Under the pieces are notes generated by a model, which did no database searches, was not told the DNA's origin, and saw nothing but the letters and a program-made list of their open reading frames with translations. Below are positions 31,926 through 42,655 of a stretch of DNA of 64,000 nt, in pieces. The first letter of the stretch is position 1, and each line of letters opens with the position of its first letter. This DNA comes from Volvox africanus. Taxonomy: Eukaryota; Chlorophyta; Chlorophyceae; Chlamydomonadales; Volvocaceae. Both the position numbers and the translations under genes were made by a program. The stretch covers positions 558,001-622,000 of the forward strand of contig BSDZ01000017.1 of the NCBI GenBank assembly GCA_030268105.1. Reading direction: 5' to 3'.

Positions 31926-32093
31926 ATGCGGCTACTTCCCGTACTACTTCCCGTAGCTCCCATGCGGCTACTTCCCGTACTAGTACCTCCAGTACCTTTC
32001 ATACACGGTTGCCTCTGGTGCTATCGGTTCACAGGTATCAGTATCAGTATCGGTATCGGTTCACAGGTATCTCTGCCCTTACTATTCCTGTGT
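31926..32093. repeat. Short-repeat block, unit 3
   Basis: Hexamer track 32036-32059: TATCAG twice, TATCGG twice, as in unit 2. Confidence 0.8.
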
Positions 32094-33145
32094 CAACATG
32101 CGCTCAGCATGGAGTGATACTCATGTTCAATAGCAGGAGGCAGATTGTGCTTCATGTGCCACTCTCCCGTACCCAATATTCTGTAGCATGGTGTTTCGTC
32201 CCGTCCATCTCCTCCACCCCCTCGGGATGAACACCATCATCCTCCACAAATTGACGTCACCTGACTGTGACACATGTCCTGGTGCCCTGCGGCATTGTAG
32301 TCGTGATATCCATCTTCACTCCTCGAAGTTCCTTTTTGCCGTCATAGTTTCCGTCGTGCTCGCCATCATCATCAACATCATCATCAGCACCAGTATCACC
32401 CAATCTCGCTCGGGTCTTCTCCCTGACGGATCCGCTCTGTTGCTTGACCCAGCTCGTCCATCTTCTTGCTTGTGGGTGTCATGATCTACGATCCGTTGGT
32501 TTGTGCCGTATGTTCTTCAGCCTCTGCACGGGCATCGCCAGCCTCCTGCCAATCCGTCCAACTTGACATGGTTTGTGCCTACACACACCGATCCTCTGGG
32601 AATCAGCATGCTGTACATCCTTCGGAGTCTTCTTCGGCCTAACTCCACCCATACCTCCTCTGATCCGCTCTACCAATCCATCTTCGTGACCGGATGCATG
32701 CTCCTCACGGCTTTGCCTTGATATGGTGCAATTGCTGCACTCAGCAGACGAGGATCCAATCTTCCTACTTCGACCTTTCCATATCTCCTGTTCCATTCCT
32801 CCTTCGTTTGTTGTGTGTGGCCTTTTTGAGCCACACCCATAAACCCTCTTCTCATGTCATCTTGCGAGACAATTTCGCATCCCCGCTTGCACATGCCGTC
32901 CTCTCGGTGCTCTGATGGCTTGCATATGTACACGTACACAGATTGGTCCTCAAACCTAATTTTTCCTCCTTTTTCGCTCAATGATGCAACAGATATCACC
33001 TTTACATAGCTGCTAGATGCCACGTTAACATTTTTGATCGTGACTGTGGCGTTTGGACAGCAAGACGGTGCCAATTTTAACGTGCCATTGGCCGTGGGTC
33101 GCATGATTCCTCCGTTCATGCTCATAATGTCAAACTTATCTCTCT
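32094..33145 (-). pseudogene. Family C copia fragment, unit 3/4 boundary
   Basis: Short form; finger frame 32479-32796, protease-side frame 32670-33125. Confidence 0.7.
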
Positions 33146-33429
33146 TGTTGCGATTATGCGGGATTTCACGTCATCGTAATACAGTTTGGCAACGGTTGTG
33201 TAATAGCTCTTACTTAGGTGCGAGTAACTGCGATGTAAGTTAGATATCGCGACGAGTGCCGTACAGTTATTATCGCGAGTATATTGTTTATGCGCACTCT
33301 GCTCTAGTTAGTCTTGCGCGTTACTAACGTTGATACTATAATTATTTATGCCAAATATACACGGTTCCTGCGTCAATACATAATCCTGTAATCTATCCAC
33401 GTTTCGCATCGGTTGCTCCTATCTTCGCA
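33146..33429 (+). repeat. Plus-strand LTR of family B, unit 4
   Basis: 284 bp, PBS at 33430. Confidence 0.6.
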
Positions 33430-33714
33430 AGAGGTTATGAGCCCCGGCTCTTCTGAGCCGTAATTATCTCGTCAAGGCATAGGCATCAACCTTTTGGCCA
33501 AGCGCTTTCAATTGGTGGTGGCAAATACAAGTCTAGCAACTTTGACTCTACAACTGAAGTCGCCAAAAGTTCTGAGTGCCGGAATCAGCGACTGCTCGTG
33601 GTGCGAGAATTGAGGAATCACTCGTGACGCGAATACTGGTCCACAAAATACGGAGCACAGCGACCGCCGCCTCTGGTCAACAACGACCATATCGCCTGCC
33701 TACATCGGGCAACA

Positions 33715-34200
33715 ATGGGCAAGGATAGGTTATCAGACCCATTAGGTCTGAGCAATTATGCTACGTGGTCGTTCAGATTCCAATCTATGATGCAAGAGAA
33801 CAACCTGGATAGATGGCTGAGAGACGAACCAATGACCGACGAGGACATCACCGCGTCAAACAAGGTCAGAAACATCCTTGTCAAAAATGTCCAAGATCAT
33901 CACTTGGCAATTATCAGAGCAGCGCCCAACGCCAAGGGAGCATGGGAGAGGCTCGCGGCTGTTTTTGCGGCAAGCAGCGACGCAAGAAAATCTCAGCTTG
34001 TTGCTGAACTGTCAGCCCTTAAAATGGCACAAAATGAAGCCCTAATCTTATATCTGGCTCGCGTCCGCAATCTATATACGGACTTGGTGGAAGTGGGTTT
34101 ACCTACACCTACCACCAGAATCTTCCTACCACTTGGCGGCTGCTCAGCACCTATCACCTTGCACAACTGCCTGTCACAACTGCCGCCCTGCAACTGCTAG
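33715..34200 (+). pseudogene. Truncated copia gag (family B), unit 4
   Basis: Same variant as units 2 and 3. Confidence 0.8.
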
Positions 34201-34240
34201 ATAGGTAACTGTGACGGTTTGCACCGTCCACAACTTAACA
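34100..34240 (-). repeat. Family A 3' LTR remnant, unit 4
   Basis: TGTTAAG start on the minus strand, 23 bases past the RNase H stop. Confidence 0.55.
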
Positions 34241-34263
34241 CGCCCCCTCGGTGCAAACCTCCA

Positions 34264-35955
34264 CTAGGCTACACCCATAGAGGCACGGCACCACTCAAAC
34301 CTAGCTTCACCTAAAGCCTTTGTCATCACATCAGCCACCATCTTCTCCGTGGGACAGTACCTTAGCTCAACCTCCCCACTAGTAACCCGCTCTCTGACGA
34401 AATGATGCACCGCATCAATGTGTTTTGACCGTTGGGACGTCATAGGGGTGTTGCTGATATTCATCGCCCCCTGGGAATCAACCTTGATAATCACTGGAGA
34501 AGTACCACCGAGCTTCAGATCATCAGCCAGTTTTGACAGCCAAAGAGCTTCTCGCACCGCACTTGAAAGAGCTTGATACTCTGCCTCCACTGACGATACT
34601 GCCACGGTACGCTGCAGTTGACTGCTCCAACTTATCGCAGTACCGTTCACTCGGAAAACATAACCGGTAGTTGATTTGCGGGTAGCTGTGTCTCCTGCCC
34701 AATCTGAGTCACTGTAGCCATCCAGCTGTAGCCCTTGTCCTCCAGGAAACCGAAGACCCATCTCTTGAATACCCGCCAGGTACCTCAGCACCCCCTTTGC
34801 CGCACTCATTGCAGCGCGGGTAGGCTTAGACATGGACCGGGAAAGCACACTCAGGGCATAAGCCAGGTCGGGGCGCGTGCTTACTGCAAGGTAGTTGAGT
34901 TCTCCCACGAGAGCTCGGTAAGGTGTTGGGTCCTCCAGCAGTTCGCTTTCATCAGTCACTGGAGTAGCCCTTGTACCCATTGCCAGAGGAGTAGCCCGAT
35001 CTTTGGCGTCCAGCATGTTGTGCCGTTCCAAGAGCTGCTCAATATACCGAGACTGACTCAATAAAATATCACCATTTTTCTCATGATGAATATCCATGCC
35101 CAGAAATACCCGGGCCTCCCCAAGGTCTCGAATCTTGAAGCACTGGCCAATTGCTTTTTTCACTTCCCGCGCCAGTTCTAAGTCATCTGACGCCACACAT
35201 GTATCATCCACATGAACCAGTGCAATCACTACTCCCCTCTCATCAACCTTCAGAAACATAGCCGGATCTGACTTAGATGGGAGCAGCCCAATCTCTGCAA
35301 ACTTCTCACACAGCTTGTCATACCAGCACCGTGGTGCCTGCTTCAGGCCATATATGGACTTATGCAGGTGACACGCTAGATTTGGGGTCTCCGACTCATA
35401 CCCCGGTGGCTGCTCCATCCAAAGATCCTCCTTCAATTCCCCATTCAAAAACGCAGTTGTCACATCTAGTTGGTGGATGGGCATCTTCCTAGCCGCCGCA
35501 ACCACTAGGAGGGCTCGAAAAGATGAGCCACGGGATGTCGGTGCAAAAAGCTCACCATAATCCACCCCCTCGGGCTGTACGAAGCCTTTTGCTACTAAGC
35601 GCGCCTTGAACCACTCAACACTACCATCCTGGTTGCGCTTAACCTTAAAAACCCAGCGACACGGAATCAGCTTGGTGCCAAGTGGGGTTTTTTTCCAAGG
35701 TCCAGGTCCCATTAGCCAACTGAGAGCTAATCTCGTCATCCATAGTCTTCCACTCACTGGCCTGTGCCCCAGACATCGCTTCAGCATAGGTCTTGGGCTC
35801 AGACTCCCCGGTGGCTGCCGCCACATGGACCCAGCCTGTAACTGACCTAGGTTCCTCATTGCGCCACCACTCAGAAGGCCGTTTGCGATCACGCACAGGA
35901 TACCTAGATGCAAAACCTTCCCTGGCATCAGCAGCACCCACAGATGGGCCAGCAC
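34264..35955 (-). CDS. Copia reverse transcriptase-RNase H, unit 4
   Basis: 563-codon frame, catalytic residues intact (Asp164, VHVDD 248-251, RNase H Asp418/Glu458/Asp493). Same C-terminal variant as units 2 and 3. Confidence 0.9.
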   Translation of the reverse strand: MLAHLWVLLMPGKVLHLGILCVIANGLLSGGAMRNLGQLQAGSMWRQPPGSLSPRPMLKRCLGHRPVSGRLWMTRLALSWLMGPGPWKKTPLGTKLIPCRWVFKVKRNQDGSVEWFKARLVAKGFVQPEGVDYGELFAPTSRGSSFRALLVVAAARKMPIHQLDVTTAFLNGELKEDLWMEQPPGYESETPNLACHLHKSIYGLKQAPRCWYDKLCEKFAEIGLLPSKSDPAMFLKVDERGVVIALVHVDDTCVASDDLELAREVKKAIGQCFKIRDLGEARVFLGMDIHHEKNGDILLSQSRYIEQLLERHNMLDAKDRATPLAMGTRATPVTDESELLEDPTPYRALVGELNYLAVSTRPDLAYALSVLSRSMSKPTRAAMSAAKGVLRYLAGIQEMGLRFPGGQGLQLDGYSDSDWAGDTATRKSTTGYVFRVNGTAISWSSQLQRTVAVSSVEAEYQALSSAVREALWLSKLADDLKLGGTSPVIIKVDSQGAMNISNTPMTSQRSKHIDAVHHFVRERVTSGEVELRYCPTEKMVADVMTKALGEARFEWCRASMGVA

Positions 35956-36844
35956 CAGGTGAGCTCACTGAGGGGCCTGCACCCGAAGTATTAGCACCCC
36001 CGGCTGGGCCGTTACTGTTATCCCCGGAGCCCCCAGCACCGGGGGACGGTGATGCGCCACCCTGGGTTTGGGGGGCCGGTTCACAGTCATCCTCGTCATC
36101 ACTGTCAGAATCCCAATTACCCGCAACTGGATTCTGCCATCTTACCGTTTTCTGCACACGACCAGCTTGCCTAGGAGATTGCAGGCCAACATTCCGCTCA
36201 TCAAAGGTGACATCAGTGTGCACAGACACTACATGGTTAGGAAACATGACGCGGTACTGGCCTGCATCGCCATACCCAACCAGGACACCCTTGCGGCTCA
36301 CTGGATCTAACTTGTTACGCTTCTCCTTGGGAATATGAACATATGCCGTACAGCCAAACACACGCAGGTGACTCACATCGGGCTGCTCCCCTAAGAAAGC
36401 TTCATAGGGGGTGCACGGCAAGCCGGAGACTGGTGAAACATTCCGGAGATAATTCACCGTAGACACAGCCTCAGCCCACATGCATTGAGGCAGTTGAGAC
36501 TCGGCCAACAGAGCACGCATCTTCTCTAACAAAGTCCTATTCAAGAGTTCAGCAGCCCCATTCTGCTCAGGTGCATACCCCACCGTAGGACCATGCCTAA
36601 TCCCTTTCGTACGGAAAAACTCCTGCAGGGGACTGTTGATAAACTCACCCCCTCGATCAGATCGCACCTCCTTGACCCGAAAGCCACTGTATGTCTCCAG
36701 TTGATTCACCATAGTTACCACCTTGTCCTTCACCGCCTCTTTGGTAAGTGTGAAGGCTACAGCCGAAAAAACAGTGCAGTCATCCAGCAGAACAGTTAGG
36801 TAGCGAGAGAACCATTTGGTGTTGGCGCAGGCATTGGGCCACAA
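35645..36844 (-). CDS. Copia integrase, unit 4
   Basis: 399 codons, D,D-35-E intact. It overlaps the end of GAG-PR by 49 bp in a different frame; the true reading changes frame near 36803-36810. Confidence 0.9.
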   Translation of the reverse strand: MWPNACANTKWFSRYLTVLLDDCTVFSAVAFTLTKEAVKDKVVTMVNQLETYSGFRVKEVRSDRGGEFINSPLQEFFRTKGIRHGPTVGYAPEQNGAAELLNRTLLEKMRALLAESQLPQCMWAEAVSTVNYLRNVSPVSGLPCTPYEAFLGEQPDVSHLRVFGCTAYVHIPKEKRNKLDPVSRKGVLVGYGDAGQYRVMFPNHVVSVHTDVTFDERNVGLQSPRQAGRVQKTVRWQNPVAGNWDSDSDDEDDCEPAPQTQGGASPSPGAGGSGDNSNGPAGGANTSGAGPSVSSPGAGPSVGAADAREGFASRYPVRDRKRPSEWWRNEEPRSVTGWVHVAAATGESEPKTYAEAMSGAQASEWKTMDDEISSQLANGTWTLEKNPTWHQADSVSLGF

Positions 36845-38454
36845 ACATCAAGATGAATAAGAGCAAGTGGTTGGGCAGCCTTATGCCCAGTGGACGGGAA
36901 GGGCCCTCGGCGCTGCCTCGACATCACACACGGCTCGCACAACCCTGCATCTTCTGCACCGTTCACCGGCTCTGGGGCAAAACGCACCCCTGCCGCCATG
37001 CCTTCACCCACCAACCTCTCAAGATTACCCAGGCCAAGGTGTCCATACCGGCGGTGCCACAGGTCCATTGACTCTGATGCAGACTTCCTGTGAGCAACTC
37101 CACCAAAAGGCTGTTCGGCCATTGACCTGAAAGCAGACCTGGGAATCAAAATACATGCTAGGGCATACAAATTTTCACAGCGCTTGCCCGTCAAGATTTT
37201 CTCACCATCCTTGAGCAAAGTGACTTCACCATTCTCAAAGCAGACTGACCCGCCCTTCTGGTCCAGGGCAGCAACTGACAGCACATTCGCAAAGCTGTCA
37301 GGAACAAGATACACCTCATGCACCGTCAACGCGGCCATGGTAACCATGGAGACAAGCCTCAGGGTCCCTACTGCTGTAGGCCTGATTATCCCCCCGTTTA
37401 CGCTCAGAATCTCAAATTTCTCTGACTCTGCCAGCTCGCGGATATCAATTAGCTGTTCTGCATCATATGTCAGATGATGGGATGCACCAGAATCCAGGTA
37501 CCAACCTTTCATACGGTCAGACTCTGATGCCACAAAAGCAAAGTTCTTCGGGCTAGCATTGCTCCTGGCGCCGGCACCTTCCACATGGTTGTGCCGGCCA
37601 TAACCTTGGCGGTCGCTCCCTGAGCTGGACCCACCCGCGGCCTCTCCATGGCCGCCCATTCTTGCACGCTCCAGGCCGCCCGACTCATATCTAGGTCCTA
37701 TAGGCGCCGAGTCCGGTGAGCCAGTCCTCTGGGCCATCCTGGGTGCAAGGCACCCCCTCTCCAGATGCCCGGGCTGTCCGCAGTTCCAGCACTGCGGTGG
37801 CTCCCGTGATCCGCCGCAGACGTGGCTTCCTCCACGTCGGGGCGCACTTCCTGTGGTTGAGCTTCCCCTACCCGCACTGACAAAGGCAGACGAGCTGGTA
37901 GAGGCATCATGCCCGCTCCCTACCCTAGCTTCGAATGCCAGCAGTTGCACGGTAACGCTAGACAGCGTAAGCTCACCAGACTGTGTCGTTAACACAGACA
38001 CCATCACCTCGTACTTTTGAGGTAGACCCGTCAGCATCGCGTACGCCATGTCCTGTTCACTGATGGCTTGGCCCACCTTCAGCAGATCTGTATGTAACTC
38101 CCGCACTCTTGAAAGGTACACCGGTAGGGCCTCTCCCTTCTTGATTGCCAGCTTAGTATACTCCTGACGCAGCTGAGATCTGCGGGCATGGTTGTTGGCA
38201 GAAAAAATCGCAGCAAGGCCATCCCACGCCATCTTGGCGTTCGGCGATGCCTTGATGACTGGTAGATGACAGTCCTTCACATTCTTCACCAACAGTGTCT
38301 TCACTCGCTCTGATGCTGTGACCTCCACATCTGTAACTGGCTCTGTCAATAGAGCCCTCTTCAAGTTGTGCTCAGCACACAGGTTCTCAAACCGATAGGC
38401 CCATGTAGAGTAGTTGTTGAGATCGAGGGGTTCTGCCGACTTGTCCTTGCCCAT
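36796..38454 (-). CDS. Intact copia GAG-protease with integrase zinc finger, unit 4
   Basis: 552 codons from an ATG 30 bases after the PBS. Domains: copia-type gag N-domain (about 1-180); a low-complexity Ser/Gly/Arg stretch; a CCHC knuckle at 222-235 (CX2CX4HX4C) for RNA binding; aspartic protease 'WYLDSGASHH' with Asp321; pre-integrase 'LWHRRYGHLG' with His467 and His472; Cys506 and Cys509 of the HHCC finger. It stops at 'NGSLAT', where normal copia proteins run on into 'RYLTVLLDDC'. Here the DDE core is in another frame. Codons 1-138 are identical to the separate 140-codon frames of units 1-3, showing that those are frameshifted. Confidence 0.92.
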   Translation of the reverse strand: MGKDKSAEPLDLNNYSTWAYRFENLCAEHNLKRALLTEPVTDVEVTASERVKTLLVKNVKDCHLPVIKASPNAKMAWDGLAAIFSANNHARRSQLRQEYTKLAIKKGEALPVYLSRVRELHTDLLKVGQAISEQDMAYAMLTGLPQKYEVMVSVLTTQSGELTLSSVTVQLLAFEARVGSGHDASTSSSAFVSAGRGSSTTGSAPRRGGSHVCGGSREPPQCWNCGQPGHLERGCLAPRMAQRTGSPDSAPIGPRYESGGLERARMGGHGEAAGGSSSGSDRQGYGRHNHVEGAGARSNASPKNFAFVASESDRMKGWYLDSGASHHLTYDAEQLIDIRELAESEKFEILSVNGGIIRPTAVGTLRLVSMVTMAALTVHEVYLVPDSFANVLSVAALDQKGGSVCFENGEVTLLKDGEKILTGKRCENLYALACILIPRSAFRSMAEQPFGGVAHRKSASESMDLWHRRYGHLGLGNLERLVGEGMAAGVRFAPEPVNGAEDAGLCEPCVMSRQRRGPFPSTGHKAAQPLALIHLDVCGPMPAPTPNGSLAT

Positions 38455-38498
38455 GATGTTCGTGCTTATCTCAGAGCGCCCAGGCGGGGCTCATAACC

Positions 38499-38588
38499 TG
38501 TTATAGTCAGCAAAGCGCCCGGCCCCTCCCTGGGCTGTATTACTTGATCTGACATTCTTAACTTTATGAGTGTTGCTCATTCTCAACA
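38499..38588 (-). repeat. Family A 5' LTR remnant, unit 4
   Basis: Ends ...CTATAACA beside the PBS at 38485-38498. Confidence 0.45.
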
Positions 38589-39402
38589 AGTTCCACACAT
38601 ATCTCGTATCCACTCGTATCCGCTCTACTGGCTTCTCGGTACGTGACTAGATGCATGTGCATGTTGCATGTGCATGATGACGGACGTGACGACAAGCCGC
38701 CGACATTTGCGATGTGGGAAAATACAGGTTGGCCGAGACTTTAGGGCTTAATAGCTACGCTGCTTGGTCGTATAGTTTCGCGTGCATGCCGCACATCCTT
38801 CGCGGTCTTCTTCGGCATAGTTCCACGCACATCATGTATCCGCTCTACTGGCTTCTCAGATTCGTGACCAGATGCATGCACCACACGGTTTCGCCTTGAC
38901 ATGGTGCATTCGCTGCACTTCACGGAAATGGATGCCTTTCTCGACTTCATGTCAATCCCCTTCACTAATCCATTCTCAACAAACCTTTCCAAGCCCTCCA
39001 TTGCAAAATTGCGAGAACGTGAAGAGACAAGATACAAGAAACAGAACGTGGATGGGTCGCATGTTGTGACGCGACATGGCATGTGGATAAACCGGCCGAA
39101 TGGATTGGCGAAAGTTGAGAAGCAATGTGATGTAGGAACGAACCGTGTAGAGCTGGACGTTTTGGAAAATAGCGACCGTTTTGGGGATAAGTAGTAGGCC
39201 GAAACCGATCTCGCCTGCCGGTAGGAATGAACCAGAGCAAGATTGGATGCTACAACTGCTGCTGCTTACTGTGATGATGGCGAGCACAACGGAATCCAGC
39301 ACGGCAATGATAAGCACGTACAGCATTTATACGATGAAGATGGAGGACAACCACGACGAGAGCAGGGTTGACGCCGTGGACAAGCATGCTGAAAACCGAT
39401 AA
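38589..39402. pseudogene. Scrambled family D copia fragments, unit 4 (long form)
   Basis: Gag head (+) 38714-38779, finger (-) about 38780-39006, integrase tail (+) about 39007-39402. The 31-bp segment at 39085-39115 keeps a plus-strand frame open (38901-39194) that contains 'GSHVVTRHGMWINRP', weakly like the integrase 'NHVVSVHTDVTFDE'. Confidence 0.6.
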
Positions 39403-40318
39403 AACTAAACTGCAAAAAATATAAATGTGTAATTATGTAAAATGCTGTAATTGTGTAAGCAATTTAGTTTTAGTTTTTCACCTTCTTCTGGTGTTTGAAC
39501 AACTTGCATCTAGTTTGTGTATTTCAGTTGCTTATTTTAAATGTGGGGACTTTCTCGTGGTAAAATGAACTTTAACTTGCCCATATAGTTCCTGTACAAC
39601 TGAATATTTCAATGTCCGTCAAAACCATAAATCATAATTGTGCCGGCTGTAAAATGCTAAACTGCTTGTATAGTCACGTTTTTCACCGTTTTGAAATAGT
39701 TTTATACTAGCCAGTATATTGTGCGTGCATATATTTGTATAAATTGCATGTCAGTTCTTTATACTCAAAGTGAGGACTTTACTTTTGTATCAACGAAATA
39801 AAACTGCCCTCATTTGTACTGTACAGTTGAATATTTTCATAACAAAAATCAAAATGGCTTCGAAAAGTAAGACTGCTTATGTAACAGGAAAAGCAAATCG
39901 TCAGAACCATTCATCATGGTGCCGGCTGTGAAATGTAAAATGTGCTTTTGATATGGCTGTACCAATATAGCTTTTCATCGTTTTTAATTTCATTTTGAAC
40001 TGCTTGCAACTTTTTGTGGTGTTTTACTGGAAATTTTCTCAGTATGATGGGCACTTTCTTGTGTTGAAACGAAATTTTACTGGCCCTTACTTGCTCTTTT
40101 GAATAGGGTAACAGATACGACGCGGATGAATTGAAAAAATGTTACAACAAAGGAAGGCACTAGCAGTGTATAGTTGCTTGAATGGAATAACAAACAATTA
40201 AGGAAACAAAGTATATGTAAAACCATAAGAAGGGAACATCCTAGATTACCCAACAACTTGTACCAATGCCCATCACTATATCCAGTTCATTAAGTATTTC
40301 CTGTATCTCTCGAACCAT
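39403..40318. repeat. AT-rich non-coding block, unit 4
   Basis: As at 11876; no coding signal. Confidence 0.6.
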
Positions 40319-40486
40319 ATGCGGCTACTTCCCGTACTACTTCCCGTAGCTCCCATGCGGCTACTTCCCGTACTAGTACCTCCAGTACCTTTCATACACG
40401 GTTGTCTCTGGTGCTATCGGTTCACAGGTATCAGTATCGGTATCGGTATCGGTTCACAGGTATCTCTGCCCTTACTATTCCTGTGT
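40319..40486. repeat. Short-repeat block, unit 4
   Basis: Hexamer track 40429-40452: TATCAG, then TATCGG three times, the unit 1 pattern. Confidence 0.8.
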
Positions 40487-41538
40487 CAACATGCGCTCAG
40501 CATGGAGTGATACTCATGTTCAATAGCAGGAGGCAGATTGTGCTTCATGTGCCACTCTCCCGTACCCAATATTCTGTAGCATGGTGTTTCGTCCCGTCCA
40601 TCTCCTCCACCCCCTCGGGATGAACACCATCATCCTCCACAAATTGACGTCACCTGACTGTGACACATGTCCTGGTGCCCTGCGGCATTGTAGTCGTGAT
40701 ATCCATCTTCACTCCTCGAAGTTCCTTTTTGCCGTCATAGTTTCCGTCGTGCTCGCCATCATCATCAACATCATCATCAGCACCAGTATCACCCAATCTC
40801 GCTCGGGTCTTCTCCCTGACGGATCCGCTCTGTTGCTTGACCCAGCTCGTCCATCTTCTTGCTTGTGGGTGTCATGATCTACGATCCGTTGGTTTGTGCC
40901 GTATGTTCTTCAGCCTCTGCACGGGCATCGCCAGCCTCCTGCCAATCCGTCCAACTTGACATGGTTTGTGCCTACACACACCGATCCTCTGGGAATCAGC
41001 ATGCTGTACATCCTTCGGAGTCTTCTTCGGCCTAACTCCACCCATACCTCCTCTGATCCGCTCTACCAATCCATCTTCGTGACCGGATGCATGCTCCTCA
41101 CGGCTTTGCCTTGATATGGTGCAATTGCTGCACTCAGCAGACGAGGATCCAATCTTCCTACTTCGACCTTTCCATATCTCCTGTTCCATTCCTCCTTCGT
41201 TTGTTGTGTGTGGCCTTTTTGAGCCACACCCATAAACCCTCTTCTCATGTCATCTTGCGAGACAATTTCGCATCCCCGCTTGCACATGCCGTCCTCTCGG
41301 TGCTCTGATGGCTTGCATATGTACACGTACACAGATTGGTCCTCAAACCTAATTTTTCCTCCTTTTTCGCTCAATGATGCAACAGATATCACCTTTACAT
41401 AGCTGCTAGATGCCACGTTAACATTTTTGATCGTGACTGTGGCGTTTGGACAGCAAGACGGTGCCAATTTTAACGTGCCATTGGCCGTGGGTCGCATGAT
41501 TCCTCCGTTCATGCTCATAATGTCAAACTTATCTCTCT
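40487..41538 (-). pseudogene. Family C copia fragment, unit 4/5 boundary
   Basis: Short form; finger frame 40872-41189, protease-side frame 41063-41518. Confidence 0.7.
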
Positions 41539-41822
41539 TGTTGCGATTATGCGGGATTTCACGTCATCGTAATACAGTTTGGCAACGGTTGTGTAATAGC
41601 TCTTACTTAGGTGCGAGTAACTGCGATGTAAGTTAGATATCGCGACGAGTGCCGTACAGTTATTATCGCGAGTATATTGTTTATGCGCACTCTGCTCTAG
41701 TTAGTCTTGCGCGTTACTAACGTTGATACTATAATTATTTATGCCAAATATACACGGTTCCTGCGTCAATACATAATCCTGTAATCTATCCACGTTTCGC
41801 ATCGGTTGCTCCTATCTTCGCA
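41539..41822 (+). repeat. Plus-strand LTR of family B, unit 5
   Basis: 284 bp, PBS at 41823. Confidence 0.6.
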
Positions 41823-42107
41823 AGAGGTTATGAGCCCCGGCTCTTCTGAGCCGTAATTATCTCGTCAAGGCATAGGCATCAACCTTTTGGCCAAGCGCTT
41901 TCAATTGGTGGTGGCAAATACAAGTCTAGCAACTTTGACTCTACAACTGAAGTCGCCAAAAGTTCTGAGTGCCGGAATCAGCAACTGCTCGTGGTGCGAG
42001 AATTGAGGAATCACTCGTGACGCGAATACTGGTCCACAAAATACGGAGCACAGCGACCGCCGCCTCTGGTCAACAACGACCATATCGCCTGCCTACATCG
42101 GGCAACA

Positions 42108-42593
42108 ATGGGAAAGGATAGGTTATCAGACCCATTAGGTCTGAGCAATTATGCTACGTGGTCGTTCAGATTCCAATCTATGATGCAAGAGAACAACCTG
42201 GATAGATGGCTGAGAGACGAACCAATGACCGACGAGGACATCGCCGCATCAAACAAGGTCAGAAACATCCTTGTCAAAAATGTCCAAGATCATCACTTGG
42301 CAATTATCAGAGCAGCGCCCAACGCCAAGGGAGCATGGGAGAGGCTCGCGGCTGTTTTTGCGGCAAGCAGCGACGCAAGAAAATTTCAGCTTGTTGCTGA
42401 ACTGTCAGCCCTTAAAATGGCACAAGATGAAGCCCTAATCTTATATCTGGCTCGCGTCCGCAATCTATATACGGACTTGGTGGAAGTGGGTTTACCTACA
42501 CCTACCACCAGAAACTTCCTACCACTTGGCGGCTGCTCAGCACCTATCACCTTGCACAACTGCCTGTCACAACTGCCGCCCTGCAACTGCTAG
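42108..42593 (+). pseudogene. Truncated copia gag (family B), unit 5
   Basis: Shares Phe93 with unit 0 and has a private Asn-to-Asp change in 'MAQDEAL'. Confidence 0.8.
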
Positions 42594-42633
42594 ATAGGTA
42601 ACTGTGACGGTTTGCACCGTCCACAACTTAACA
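42493..42633 (-). repeat. Family A 3' LTR remnant, unit 5
   Basis: TGTTAAG start on the minus strand. The adjacent G-rich tract has lost one base plus context (CCCCCCGG versus CCCCCTCGG). Confidence 0.55.
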
Positions 42634-42655
42634 CGCCCCCCGGTGCAAACCTCCA

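Larger units (their letters stand above)
24785..33145. repeat. Array unit 3 (8361 bp, basic unit)
   Basis: Contains each segment once. Its length is exactly 2412 bp less than units 1 and 2. Confidence 0.92.
34100..38588 (-). mobile_element. Family A copia, best-preserved copy, unit 4
   Basis: GAG-PR, integrase and RT-RNase H domains are each fully open, in three overlapping frames. Only the two breaks common to all copies remain. The terminal remnants do not match each other, so no true LTR pair bounds it. Confidence 0.93.
33146..41538. repeat. Array unit 4 (8393 bp, best-preserved)
   Basis: Exceeds the basic unit by 32 bp: one base that keeps gag open (near 38039) and 31 bp at 39085-39115. 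Confidence 0.92.

Noticed and set aside
35688..35694. A-AAA-AAC heptamer at the integrase/RT boundary as a classic -1 frameshift signal
   Set aside because: In the integrase frame the heptamer has the right phase for -1 slippage, but the RT frame lies at +1 (equivalently -2), so a -1 slip would not enter RT. It may simply be a homopolymer indel.
38901..39194. 97-codon plus-strand frame as a captured host gene exon
   Set aside because: Its N-terminal part is antisense to the integrase-finger fragment, and its C-terminal part weakly resembles a copia integrase tail; the frame depends on a 31-bp indel that other units lack.
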